Shown: positions 28,359 through 36,700 of the stretch, piece by piece
Layout of the letters: the number at the start of each line of letters is the position of its first letter
Position numbering within the stretch: position 1 is the stretch's first letter
Source of the DNA: a virus
DNA length: 48,958 bases
IMG/VR virus record: IMGVR_UViG_3300042691_013699
Coordinates: 1 to 48,958 of that record
Direction: 5' to 3' (one strand)
Notes under the pieces: generated by a model
Database searches by the model: none
The model's input: the letters and a program-made list of their open reading frames with translations, nothing else
Told to the model about the DNA's origin: nothing
Position numbers and translations under genes: made by a program

Positions 28359-29354
28359 ATGACAGAAAATAATGAAATTTTAGAAAAAGCGGCTGCAGCT
28401 AGTTCCATCGTATCGGGTGGTATTGGTGGAGTAAGTACTCCAGCAGCTGGAATTCTTGACAATACTAACCCAGTTGGTTCTCTAGTGTCTGATGGCGGTA
28501 TTTTGCAGCCTGAACAATCACGTCAGTTTATTGAGTATATCTTTGAACAACAGGTTCTAGCCAAAGATGGTCGTAGAGTCACGATGAGAGCTAACACAAC
28601 TGAACTTGAAAAAATGAATGTTGGAGAGCGTGTAATCCGTGCAGCAGCCCAGGCTGATGCAACCTACACCAATGCTGATGTTCAGTTCACAAAGGTTACT
28701 CTTACAACCAAGAAGATTCGTCTTGATTGGGAAGTTTCAACTGAAGCTCTTGAAGATAATATCGAAGGCTCTGGTCTGGAGGATCACTTGGTCCGTACAA
28801 TGACCCGTGCGTTTGCTAACGATCTTGAAGATCTAGCCATCAATGGTACAGGAGCTGGTACAAACAACTTCCTGAATATCCTTGAAGGTTTCGTATCAAT
28901 CGAAGCCGATGGCAATTCAGCAACTTACGGTACAACTATCGAAAGCTTGCAGGGACTTGTTCTTGCAATGCCTCGTAAATACCGTGGTTCCCGTTCAAAC
29001 ATGAAGTTCTATGCAGACACTGAAACCGTTGCAGAAATCATCAATGGTCTTGGTACTTCTGGTAACTTGAATTCAGAGCGTATCGTTGAGCGTGTTATTG
29101 ATGGTGCTGCTCCGCAGACCCTTGGTAGCCCAATCGCATATCGTGTTCTTGGTCTTCCATTAGTTGAAGTTCCTTTGATGCCACATGGTTATGTATCACT
29201 TACATTCCCAGAAAACCGCATCTGGGGCTTCCAGAGAGACGTAACAGTACACCGTGAATTCCAACCAAAGAAGGATACAGTAGAATATACCGTATTCCTA
29301 CGCTTTGGTGTAGCAGTTGAAGAAACTGATGCAGTAGCATTCATGAACGACTAA
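28359..29354 (+). CDS. HK97-fold major capsid protein, 331 aa
   Basis: The 331-residue protein has a Gly/Ala/Ser-rich N-terminal arm (SSIVSGGIGGVSTPAAGILD) and LQPEQSRQFIEYIFEQQVLA. A P-domain helix follows (EDNIEGSGLEDHLVRTMTRAFANDLE), then the A-domain with NMKFYADTETVAEIINGLG, and GYVSLTFPENRIWGFQRDVT near the end. This is the layout of Phage_capsid-type proteins that build the icosahedral head. GGAGGTGA precedes the ATG. Arginine is mostly CGT here, unlike the AGA seen in the surrounding genes, consistent with heavy expression. A terminator follows. Confidence 0.85.
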   Translation: MTENNEILEKAAAASSIVSGGIGGVSTPAAGILDNTNPVGSLVSDGGILQPEQSRQFIEYIFEQQVLAKDGRRVTMRANTTELEKMNVGERVIRAAAQADATYTNADVQFTKVTLTTKKIRLDWEVSTEALEDNIEGSGLEDHLVRTMTRAFANDLEDLAINGTGAGTNNFLNILEGFVSIEADGNSATYGTTIESLQGLVLAMPRKYRGSRSNMKFYADTETVAEIINGLGTSGNLNSERIVERVIDGAAPQTLGSPIAYRVLGLPLVEVPLMPHGYVSLTFPENRIWGFQRDVTVHREFQPKKDTVEYTVFLRFGVAVEETDAVAFMND

Positions 29355-29369
29355 TTATAGTCAAACTTG

Positions 29370-29405
29370 GAGGGGAGGCATTGATTTGTCTCCCCTCTAC
29401 TTTTT
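29370..29405 (+). terminator. intrinsic terminator after the capsid gene
   Basis: GAGGGGAG (29370-29377) pairs perfectly with CTCCCCTC (29390-29397) around a 12-base loop, followed by TACTTTTT. It ends transcription after the capsid gene. Confidence 0.8.
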
Positions 29406-29410
29406 ATGAA

Positions 29411-29419
29411 TGATATAAT
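29411..29419 (+). promoter_or_regulatory. extended -10 promoter after the capsid terminator
   Basis: TGA TATAAT directly after the T tract, with a predicted start near 29426 and the ATG at 29434. It restarts transcription for the neck genes. The leader is only about 8 bases and has no clear ribosome site. Confidence 0.55.
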
Positions 29420-29433
29420 AAGATAGATGCATT

Positions 29434-29625
29434 ATGGAAAAAGTTAAAAAAGATTTAATCTGTTTGTTTGTAGAAAATGCAAGCGTTTATGAAACAAGTC
29501 TTGGTAAGCTTAATAGAGGATATAATGTTGTAAGTAAAAAAGATGCTGATGTATGGGTTAGCAAGTTCCCAAGAATTAGAGTCGCATCTCCAGAGGAGGT
29601 AGCCGAAGTTTTCGGTGCTAAATAA
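29434..29625 (+). CDS. small head-associated protein, 63 aa
   Basis: The 63-residue product is basic and compact: MEKVKKDLICLFVENASVYE, RGYNVVSKKDADVWVSKFPRI, RVASPEEVAEVFGAK. Similar small proteins (GYNVVSKKxADxWL..) often follow the capsid gene in phages, but the role is unsettled; head-tail joining or capsid decoration is possible. Its stop overlaps the start of the next gene (TAATG). Confidence 0.65.
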   Translation: MEKVKKDLICLFVENASVYETSLGKLNRGYNVVSKKDADVWVSKFPRIRVASPEEVAEVFGAK

Positions 29626-30497
29626 TGGAAATTTTAAGAATTAATGGAAGTACTCCAGTAGCTTCATTTACAGACCTTGTTCCAAATGGTCAATATACAA
29701 TTGACTATTCAGACCTTGTGACTGATGAAGTGTTTTCAGCAAGTGCAACAGCAAATGCTACTGGAGGTATTTCTTTTGTATTAAATAGCAAGTATATTTC
29801 TTATGATGGTAATTTAGAGGCAACAGTTTATGACATATATGATGATGAAGTAATTGTTACTAATATAGATGTTTTAAGACCATACTGTGATATTTCTTCC
29901 GTTGCAACCGCTTTAGGAAAAACTGTTACACAGGTAAAAGAAATGGAAAGAATTGCAAGATATATTATAGATTCTGAAACATTTGGCGGATTTAAATTTG
30001 TAAGAAAAGAAAAAGAAGTAGTTGGAATGGGATCTGACTATCTTGTTATTGATGAAAAGATTCATAAACTTCATAAACTATATGAAAACCTAGAACTTGT
30101 TTATAATGCAACAGCAGCAGTGCACGACCAAGAGTTTGAAATTTCAAAAGATAAGACATCTATTGTACTAACACAAACTGAAACTAATAGAGTTAACTAC
30201 AATAGGGTATGGAGAGATAGATACTTAGATGTTGACTTTGCAGATGGATTTGAATACCTTGTTGATGCAGACTTTGGATGGAAAGTAATTCCTCAAGACA
30301 TCAAAGAAGCAACAGAGCTTTTGATTTCTGATATTTCAAGTGATAATATGAAGTACCTAAATAAGTATATTGAATCATTTGATAATGATGACTTTAAAAT
30401 TAAGTTTGCAAAGAATTTTAATGCATCTACTGGAAACCTAGTGGTTGACAGAATCTTGACAAAGTATAAGAATAATATCCGCATTGGGGTGTTATAA
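29625..30497 (+). CDS. head-tail connector/neck protein, 290 aa
   Basis: The 290-residue product has a beta-rich N-terminal domain (about 1-80, MEILRINGSTPVASFTDLVP) and a helical segment, DISSVATALGKTVTQVKEME. A beta-rich body follows, then a helical C-terminal end, IKEATELLISDISSDNMKYL. In position (second after the capsid) it matches neck adaptors such as HK97 gp6-like proteins that link portal and tail. The N-terminal Ig-like extension is additional. It is coupled to its neighbour by a one-base overlap. Confidence 0.6.
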   Translation: MEILRINGSTPVASFTDLVPNGQYTIDYSDLVTDEVFSASATANATGGISFVLNSKYISYDGNLEATVYDIYDDEVIVTNIDVLRPYCDISSVATALGKTVTQVKEMERIARYIIDSETFGGFKFVRKEKEVVGMGSDYLVIDEKIHKLHKLYENLELVYNATAAVHDQEFEISKDKTSIVLTQTETNRVNYNRVWRDRYLDVDFADGFEYLVDADFGWKVIPQDIKEATELLISDISSDNMKYLNKYIESFDNDDFKIKFAKNFNASTGNLVVDRILTKYKNNIRIGVL

Positions 30498-30971
30498 ATG
30501 CTTTTTAATTCCACATTTGACAACATTCTTTACCCAATGACTGCAGATATATATCATGCAGTAGAAACGCAATCAGAATATGGGAATATGACAAGAACTT
30601 GGCAGTTTGATAAAACTGTTAACTGTTCTGCAATTACTGCAACTTCTGGAGTATTAGATGCAGAACTTAAAGTAAAAGATAAATTTTTTGATTACAACTC
30701 TTCCCTATTTTTTAGAACAAATGTGGACATCAGAAAAAGCTCCTCTGGAAAATACTATCCAATAACTGCAACCGCTGTTACTAATATGAGAGATCCAAAT
30801 GGTGATCCAGTTTGGATTAATACCGAAAACCTAAAAACAAAAGCTGAGACGGTAAAAACAAAGTATGAGGTTAAAACAATTATTCCAAGTTTTGACATGT
30901 TCCACAATATTGGAATGTATAGAGTATTCTTAACCCGTTCAGCAAATCAAAAGTGGGACATACCAGAATGA
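30498..30971 (+). CDS. head-tail connector protein (stopper-like), 157 aa
   Basis: The 157-residue product starts MLFNSTFDNILYPMTADIYH. It is beta-rich (RTWQFDKTVNCSAITATSG, TNVDIRKSSSGKYYPITATAV) with no membrane or cysteine pair. It immediately follows the adaptor and overlaps the next gene by four bases (ATGA). In siphovirus order this slot encodes the head closure or stopper protein. The family is inferred from position and size, with no strong motif. Confidence 0.55.
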   Translation: MLFNSTFDNILYPMTADIYHAVETQSEYGNMTRTWQFDKTVNCSAITATSGVLDAELKVKDKFFDYNSSLFFRTNVDIRKSSSGKYYPITATAVTNMRDPNGDPVWINTENLKTKAETVKTKYEVKTIIPSFDMFHNIGMYRVFLTRSANQKWDIPE

Positions 30972-31657
30972 TAACAGCTAGAATTAAAGGTGACAAAGTT
31001 ATTAAGATGCTTAAAAACTCTGTAGAATATACGGGTGCTTTTGCTTCAGAATTAAAAAGAAACCAAGATATTTTAAATAGAAAAGTTGGTGAAGAATCAA
31101 TTGATGTTTTCTACTTGTATCTTGATGGTCTTGCAAGGTCTCATCCAGGAATGCTTCATCACGTTTATGAATGGGGAAATGTTGGAAACCCTGCAGAAAG
31201 ATTATTTGAATTAACAATGTCAGTAAACAAAACCTCTGCAGTAATTGATGCTGAATTTTTACAGTCCATGGTTCCCTCTCCAACATCAACAGAACCTTTT
31301 TATGATAAAGCAGAAATTATGGAAGAGGGAAGAACTGTAACAATTAATCAAGTTGAAGCAGATGTATTATTCTTTGAAATAGATGGTGAAGAATTTTTTA
31401 GAAGTGGACCAATTGTTATTGCAAATCCTGGAGGGGAAGCAACAAGAGGATCATTTGTACAAGCTTTTGATGAATTCTATGGATCTTACTTTACAGAGGT
31501 TCATCTAAAAGCAATTAGATTTTATCAATACTTTGCAAATCCAAAAGTTTTTGAAAAATACTTTGCTTCTGCTACAAAGGGTGGATCTTCATCAAAAGGA
31601 AGAAAAGCTGCACTATCATGGATTATGAATGCTCCAGGAGGAAAAAATGGTTTATAG
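30968..31657 (+). CDS. tail joining/neck protein (gp10-like), 229 aa
   Basis: The 229-residue product starts MITARIKGDKVIKMLKNSVE, with a long helical and charged first half (SELKRNQDILNRKVGEESIDV) and beta strands later (VTINQVEADVLFFEIDGEEFF). Basic residues enrich the C-terminus (SKGRKAALSWIMNAPGGKNG). Its position between stopper and tail completion proteins fits the HK97 gp10-like neck family. The ATG at 30968 forms an ATGA overlap with the preceding stop, better than the upstream GTG. Confidence 0.55.
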   Translation: MITARIKGDKVIKMLKNSVEYTGAFASELKRNQDILNRKVGEESIDVFYLYLDGLARSHPGMLHHVYEWGNVGNPAERLFELTMSVNKTSAVIDAEFLQSMVPSPTSTEPFYDKAEIMEEGRTVTINQVEADVLFFEIDGEEFFRSGPIVIANPGGEATRGSFVQAFDEFYGSYFTEVHLKAIRFYQYFANPKVFEKYFASATKGGSSSKGRKAALSWIMNAPGGKNGL

Positions 31658-32225
31658 ACCAGAGAATATTATTAATTTGTATGTTTGGGAACAGTTTAAA
31701 ACACATGCCCCAGCATTTTATAACTTGTACGGTCCAACATCTGGAGGACCAGACATTGTTCCATTCTTTCCTGCACCAGCAAACAATCTTCCAACGGCTG
31801 TAATTGATAATGATTTGCCATATATTATGTTTGATAAGTTTAGCAGAGTACGCTCAGGCTATAAATATTTCTACCCTATCAAGACTGACCAAATGAGATA
31901 TACAATCGTTGGTGGCTCGCTGTATGACATTAACAGGAATCAGCAGGACAGGTATGCAACAACAATAAATCTTACAAGCCTTATTCAAAATATCCTGGAT
32001 AGAGAAGATGATGCAGCTCAGGATATTAACGAATTTACTAAAAATTTGCCAGATTATAATAATGCCAATTATCCAGAATTAAACAAATATTATTTTCATT
32101 GTGTAAATGTATACCAGTCAGGATTTACAGATACACAACAAGATGTCTCTGATTTTATGGAATATAACCCTACTAGAGACCTTATTATTAAATATGATTA
32201 TCATGCTAAACAGTTTAATGAATGA
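31647..32225 (+). CDS. tail terminator/completion protein, 192 aa
   Basis: The 192-residue product starts MVYRPENIINLYVWEQFKTH. AGGAGGAAAAA lies before this ATG inside the end of the neighbour, giving an 11-base overlap; a longer frame from 31629 is less likely. Segments include YFYPIKTDQMRYTIVGGSLYD and a C-terminal YDYHAKQFNE. It sits just before the major tail protein, where tail terminator proteins are usually encoded. No single motif is decisive. Confidence 0.55.
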   Translation: MVYRPENIINLYVWEQFKTHAPAFYNLYGPTSGGPDIVPFFPAPANNLPTAVIDNDLPYIMFDKFSRVRSGYKYFYPIKTDQMRYTIVGGSLYDINRNQQDRYATTINLTSLIQNILDREDDAAQDINEFTKNLPDYNNANYPELNKYYFHCVNVYQSGFTDTQQDVSDFMEYNPTRDLIIKYDYHAKQFNE

Positions 32226-32304
32226 TGAAAACTAGAGGTATACTTAACTTAGGAAACGCCAATCTCCCCATAAATTTTAAGACTATAAAAGAGGTGAAAA
32301 AAAT

Positions 32305-32970
32305 ATGGCAACTCGTGGAAATTCCAATCAAATTATTGTTGGAGCAGCCCAACTCTTCGTTTCGAAGCTAGGTCCACTGGAATACAACTCAGCAATCAGT
32401 AACTACTCATTTAGTAGTTCTAGTGCAACTGCTGGTATTCCTGCTTTTGTTTCTGGTACTCAGTATGCAGATACTGTTGAATCAGCATCAGTAAGCTGGA
32501 GAAATGTAGGCTTTACTATGAACGGTTTAGAAGTACAGTTCCAACCAGACTTTGGTGAAGTACAGGTAGATCAGCTTCTTGACGTTGCAAAGCTTTACAA
32601 GCAAGGTATGCAGGTTAGCATGGTTACAGCATTCGCTGAAGCCACACTTGAAAACCTTGTTGTTGCAATTGCAACTCCAAGCGCAAATCTTACGGGAACT
32701 ACTACTAAGACTCTTGATGTAACAGCTGGTGATCTAGGTGACGTTCCTGTGGAACGTGCTATTATTGCTGTTGGTCCAGGTTCTGGTGATCCTGCAGCAA
32801 CTGGTGCAAACAAGATAGAGCGTGTTTATGTAGGACATCGTGTTCTCTCAATTGAGAATGTGACTGTATCTGCAAAGCGTGATGAACCTTCAATGTATGA
32901 AGTTACATTCCGTTTGCTTCCAGCATCCAATGGTTCCTATGGTAAGATCGTTGATCGTACTGTTGGCTAA
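32305..32970 (+). CDS. major tail (tube) protein, 221 aa
   Basis: The 221-residue protein begins MATRGNSNQIIVGAAQLFVS and is a beta-barrel-type tail tube subunit (LEVQFQPDFGEVQVDQLLDV, LTGTTTKTLDVTAGDLGDVP, RDEPSMYEVTFRLLPASNG). Arginine codons are often CGT, as in the capsid gene, consistent with high expression. AGAGGTGA lies ahead of the ATG and a strong terminator follows the stop. It precedes the tail chaperones and tape measure, the standard siphovirus order. Confidence 0.8.
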   Translation: MATRGNSNQIIVGAAQLFVSKLGPLEYNSAISNYSFSSSSATAGIPAFVSGTQYADTVESASVSWRNVGFTMNGLEVQFQPDFGEVQVDQLLDVAKLYKQGMQVSMVTAFAEATLENLVVAIATPSANLTGTTTKTLDVTAGDLGDVPVERAIIAVGPGSGDPAATGANKIERVYVGHRVLSIENVTVSAKRDEPSMYEVTFRLLPASNGSYGKIVDRTVG

Positions 32971-32996
32971 TCAATAAAATTAAATATAGAAACTTT

Positions 32997-33032
32997 GCCC
33001 ATCCCCTAAAAAGGGTGGGCATTGTTTATTTA
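32997..33032 (+). terminator. intrinsic terminator after the tail-tube gene
   Basis: GCCCATCCC (32997-33005) pairs with GGGTGGGC (33013-33020), one bulged T, around a short loop, followed by ATTGTTTATTT. Second strong stop among the late genes. Confidence 0.75.
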
Positions 33033-33044
33033 ATAGGGCATTTA

Positions 33045-33053
33045 TGCTATAAT
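33045..33053 (+). promoter_or_regulatory. extended -10 promoter for the tail chaperone unit
   Basis: TGC TATAAT after the terminator, with a predicted start near 33060, then AGGAGG and the ATG at 33079. Confidence 0.65.
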
Positions 33054-33078
33054 TGAATATATTCTATAGGAGGAATAA

Positions 33079-33414
33079 ATGGCAACTAGCGTATATGAAG
33101 TTGTAGAAGTAGAACTATTAGATGGTTCTGCTATTTCTATGAAACCACTTAAAATTTCTTTATTGAGAGATTTTATGAAAGAGTTTCAAAAGATTAGTGA
33201 TCCAAAAATTGCAGAAGATAATATCAAATCAATGGATCTTTTGTTAAACTGTGCAGTAATTGCAATGAAGCAATATAGCCCAGAGTTAGCAACTAAGGAG
33301 CAGTTGGAAGAAATCATGGATTTGCCAACTGTGTACAAGGTAATTGAAGTTGCTGCAGGGATTAAGTTGAATGACCCAAACGCACTGGCAGCGGCTCTAG
33401 TTGGGACGAACTAG
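33079..33414 (+). CDS. tail assembly chaperone, short form (gpG-like), 111 aa
   Basis: The 111-residue protein (MATSVYEVVEVELLDGSAIS, FQKISDPKIAEDNIKSMDLL, ending AALVGTN) is the short tail-assembly chaperone that normally covers the tape measure before tail-tube polymerisation. It lies directly between the tail-tube gene and the tape measure. AGGAGG precedes the ATG. Near its end, CCCAAAC (33375-33381) can shift ribosomes into the -1 frame, giving the longer product described separately. Confidence 0.8.
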   Translation: MATSVYEVVEVELLDGSAISMKPLKISLLRDFMKEFQKISDPKIAEDNIKSMDLLLNCAVIAMKQYSPELATKEQLEEIMDLPTVYKVIEVAAGIKLNDPNALAAALVGTN

Positions 33415-33746
33415 ATCTCGCTGAGTTAGAATCAAGAGTATTTCTTTTGGGATTCTGGAAGAATTATTCTGAAATGGAAGAAAGTATATCAATGCCTGAA
33501 CTAGTAGCAATACTAGAAGCTAAGAGTAGTCAAGACTATGAAGAAAAGAAATTCTTAGCAGCATTACAAGGTGTTAACATAGACTCTTCTTCTTCGTCTG
33601 GAAATAAATGGGAAGAGATGAAAGCCAGAGTTTATAGCAATGGTGCTACATCAAATCCTAATGACATCCTTGCATTACAAGGTGCTGCAGCTACAAGAGC
33701 TGGTTTTGGCATTGGAGAAGGCTTGGAATATGAGGTGATTAGTTAA
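33079..33746 (+). CDS. tail assembly chaperone, frameshift fusion (gpGT-like)
   Basis: Reading frame 0 through AAC at 33381 and then -1 gives 101 + 121 = 222 residues. The -1 extension reads RTGSGSSWDELDLAELESRV FLLGFWKNY..., a T-type chaperone extension rich in Glu, ending at 33746 where the tape measure ATG overlaps. In the -1 frame a TGA lies at 33372-33374, immediately before the heptamer, so the extension can be reached only by slipping there or just after. An in-frame TTG at 33447 could give a shorter protein but lacks a ribosome site. Confidence 0.8.
33375..33381 (+). promoter_or_regulatory. -1 ribosomal slippery site CCCAAAC
   Basis: It is in the required phase (C CCA AAC) in frame 0, an XXXYYYZ heptamer 30 bases before the short-form stop. 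This is the expected location for the tail-chaperone frameshift of long-tailed phages. Confidence 0.8.
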
Positions 33747-36700
33747 TGGCTGAAATTGCAAAAGGCATTATTGATATTGAGATTAATACAGGTGGTGCTG
33801 CGTCTCAACTTCAAGCTTTGCAAACCCAGATTAATGCTTTTAATTTAGCTCTTAATAAGAGTAATAAGGCACATAGCACTTTTGCAAAAGAATTTGGTGG
33901 AGAACTACAAAGTGCAATAAATAAGACTGGATTATTCACTGCTGAAACTATAAAACTTCATACTGCTGCTGCAACACTTGACAAAACTTTGTCCAAAGGA
34001 AAAACCTCCCTCGGGCAATTTTTTAGTGCAAAATTTAACAAAGACAGTGCCATTGCAGCAGAGACTATGGCACTTGCTTCAGAAAGAGCAAGAAGACTTC
34101 AAACACAATTTATTGCAACTTCTGGTGCTGCAAATGGATTTCAAGATGCTTTAGCAGTTAGACCACTTTCTGCATTCTCTTCACAAGCAGCAGTTGCTGC
34201 TCAAAGAACTCAAATTCTTTCCAATATGTTTAAGCAGGGAACTACCCAGCTAATTAACTTTGGTAAGAATGTTCAGTGGGCTGGTCGCCAGCTTATGGTT
34301 GGTTTCACAGTTCCACTTACCATATTTGGAGCAATGGCTGGTAAAACATTTATGGAACTTGAAAAACAAGGGGTCGCATTTAAAAAGGTGTATGGAGATA
34401 TTTTTACAACTCCAGCAGAATTAAATAAGAATTTAGAAGCAGTAAAAGGTCTTGCATCAGAATATACAAAATATGGTATTGCAGTAAAAGACACTATTAG
34501 TCTTGCTGCTCAAGCTGCTGCTGCTGGTAGAAAAGATGCAGAACTTACTGACGCAGTTTCTCAGGCAACAAGGCTTGCAACACTTGGTCAAATGGATCAA
34601 AATGCAGCACTTGAAACAACAATATCTTTGCAATCTGCATTTAGATTATCAGGAAAAGATCTTGCAGATACTATTAACTTTTTAAATATGGTTGAAAACC
34701 AAACCGTTGTTTCCTTGCAAGATATTTCTGCTGCAATCCCTCGTGTTGCACCAGTTATTCAAGGTCTTGGTGGAGACGTAAAAGATCTTACAGTTTTCCT
34801 TGCAGCAATGCAAGAAGGTGGAGTTGATGCAGCAGAAGGTGCTAACGCATTAAAGTCTGGTCTTGCTTCTTTGATTAACCCTACAAAACAAGCAACTGAA
34901 ATGTTAAATGGTATGGGTATCAATCTTGAAACAATTATTCAGGCTAACCGTGGAGATTTGATGGGTACTGTTAGATCTTTTGCAGAAGCCCTGCAGGGTC
35001 TTGACCAGTTCTCAAGACAACAGGCTCTTGAGCAGGTATTTGGAAAATTCCAGTATGCAAAACTTGGAGCATTATTTGAAAATATTTCTAGAGAAGGATC
35101 TCAAGCTCAACAAGTAATTGCAACAATGGGATATAGCACAGAACAACTTGGTGCAACTGCAGACAAGGAATTAAAAACAATTGAAGAGTCTTTTGGTGTG
35201 CAATTAACAGGGGCAGTAGAAAGATTTAAATTAGCAATTGCTCCTATTGGAGAAATATTTGTTAAACTAGCTATTCCACTAGTTAATTTTGCAACAAAGA
35301 TTGTAGAAGGGTTTAATGGTTTAAGTGATACTCAAAAAAGATTTACTGCAATTGCTGCAGTAATTGTTGGCGTAGTTATTCCAGCAGTTACAATGATGGC
35401 TGGTTTATTCCTAAACCTTGTTGGAACTCTTGCAAAAATAGGTCAAGGCATGGCTTTATTTGGAAAAGGATTTCTTACAGGTGGTCCAGTAGGAGCAGTA
35501 AAAGCACTTACACAAAGTTCAAAATACTTAAGTCTTGCTGAAATGGATGCAGCAATGGCTGCTCAGCAACTTTCTGGTGCAAGCAAAGTTTTAAATACTA
35601 CACTTATTCAACAAGCAATAACAGGAAACGCTGCTGCTGCTGCAATTAATAATCTAACAAGAGCATATTCTGCAATGATTGCTACTCAAGGTGCAGCAGC
35701 AAACTTGCCAATATTTGGTACAGCAGGTGCTGCTGGAAATGCTGCAAAGACTAGTGGCGTTAGAATAAGAGGATTAAGAAGAAATGCTGGTGGTGGAGTT
35801 CCAGGATCTGGAAATACAGATACTGTTCCAGCAATGCTTACTCCTGGAGAATTCGTAGTAAATAAAGAAGCAACTAAAAATAATATTGGACTTCTTAAAG
35901 CAATTAATGATGGAAAAACTCAGGGATTAAATAAGGGTGGAATAGCTAATGGAGTTCAGTATTTAAATAGAGGTGCAATAGTTTCCCAAGCAAGATCAAT
36001 TCTTGACATGGTAAGAAGAGGCGGAATGGGCTCTTTAGATGATTTTATTAAAAATGCTAAAGATCCTAAGGTTTCAGCTTTATTACAACGATACGGAAGC
36101 ATTAGTCGCTCAACTGGACCTTTAGCTCCAAAAACCCAAATGTCTCCTACTACTAAAAGAACTACAGAAAAAACACACTTTGGGGATAAAAGACAAGTAC
36201 TGTCAGTAGAAGAGTTAGGCTTAATACTTGGTACAAAAGGTGGCTCAAAAAGAGAAATTGCAGAAGCTTTAATAAAAGGTGGCATTCCAGTACAATCTTT
36301 AACAGATGATTGGATACTTTTGCCAAAATCCATCAACCAAGCAGCTAGGTCAAATACCACTACTCCAATGAATATTTCATCAGTAATTAAAGAACTTAGA
36401 CAAAATGTAGGGTCGATAAAATTTAAAGATCGTAACAAAGATTCTGCATTTTCAATATTAAATCCAACTGAAACAGCATCAGGCTTTGCAGAAAGAATGA
36501 GTAAAGAATTAGCAGAATATTTAAGCGAAAATGGAGATGTTTTAGTAACAGATGATCTTCTAACACTTTTAAGAAATAAAGCTTATCCAAACATGGTAGG
36601 TGCTGGAACATCAACAGGAATAAGGCTTCCAAGCAAATCAGATATTGGAACCTTATCTGGTGTTGATATAAATTCTCCATCATTTGCTAAATCAGTAAAC

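Noticed and set aside
33447-33746. Independent gene starting at TTG 33447
   Set aside because: Its frame continues upstream to the CCCAAAC heptamer, and the start lacks a ribosome site, so it is better explained as the -1 frameshift extension of the tail chaperone.
35956-36438. Antisense open frame in the tape measure gene (160 codons)
   Set aside because: No ribosome site, no promoter, and full overlap with a well-supported gene; other antisense frames at 9943-10290, 7219-7461 and 38971-39318 are dismissed for the same reason.
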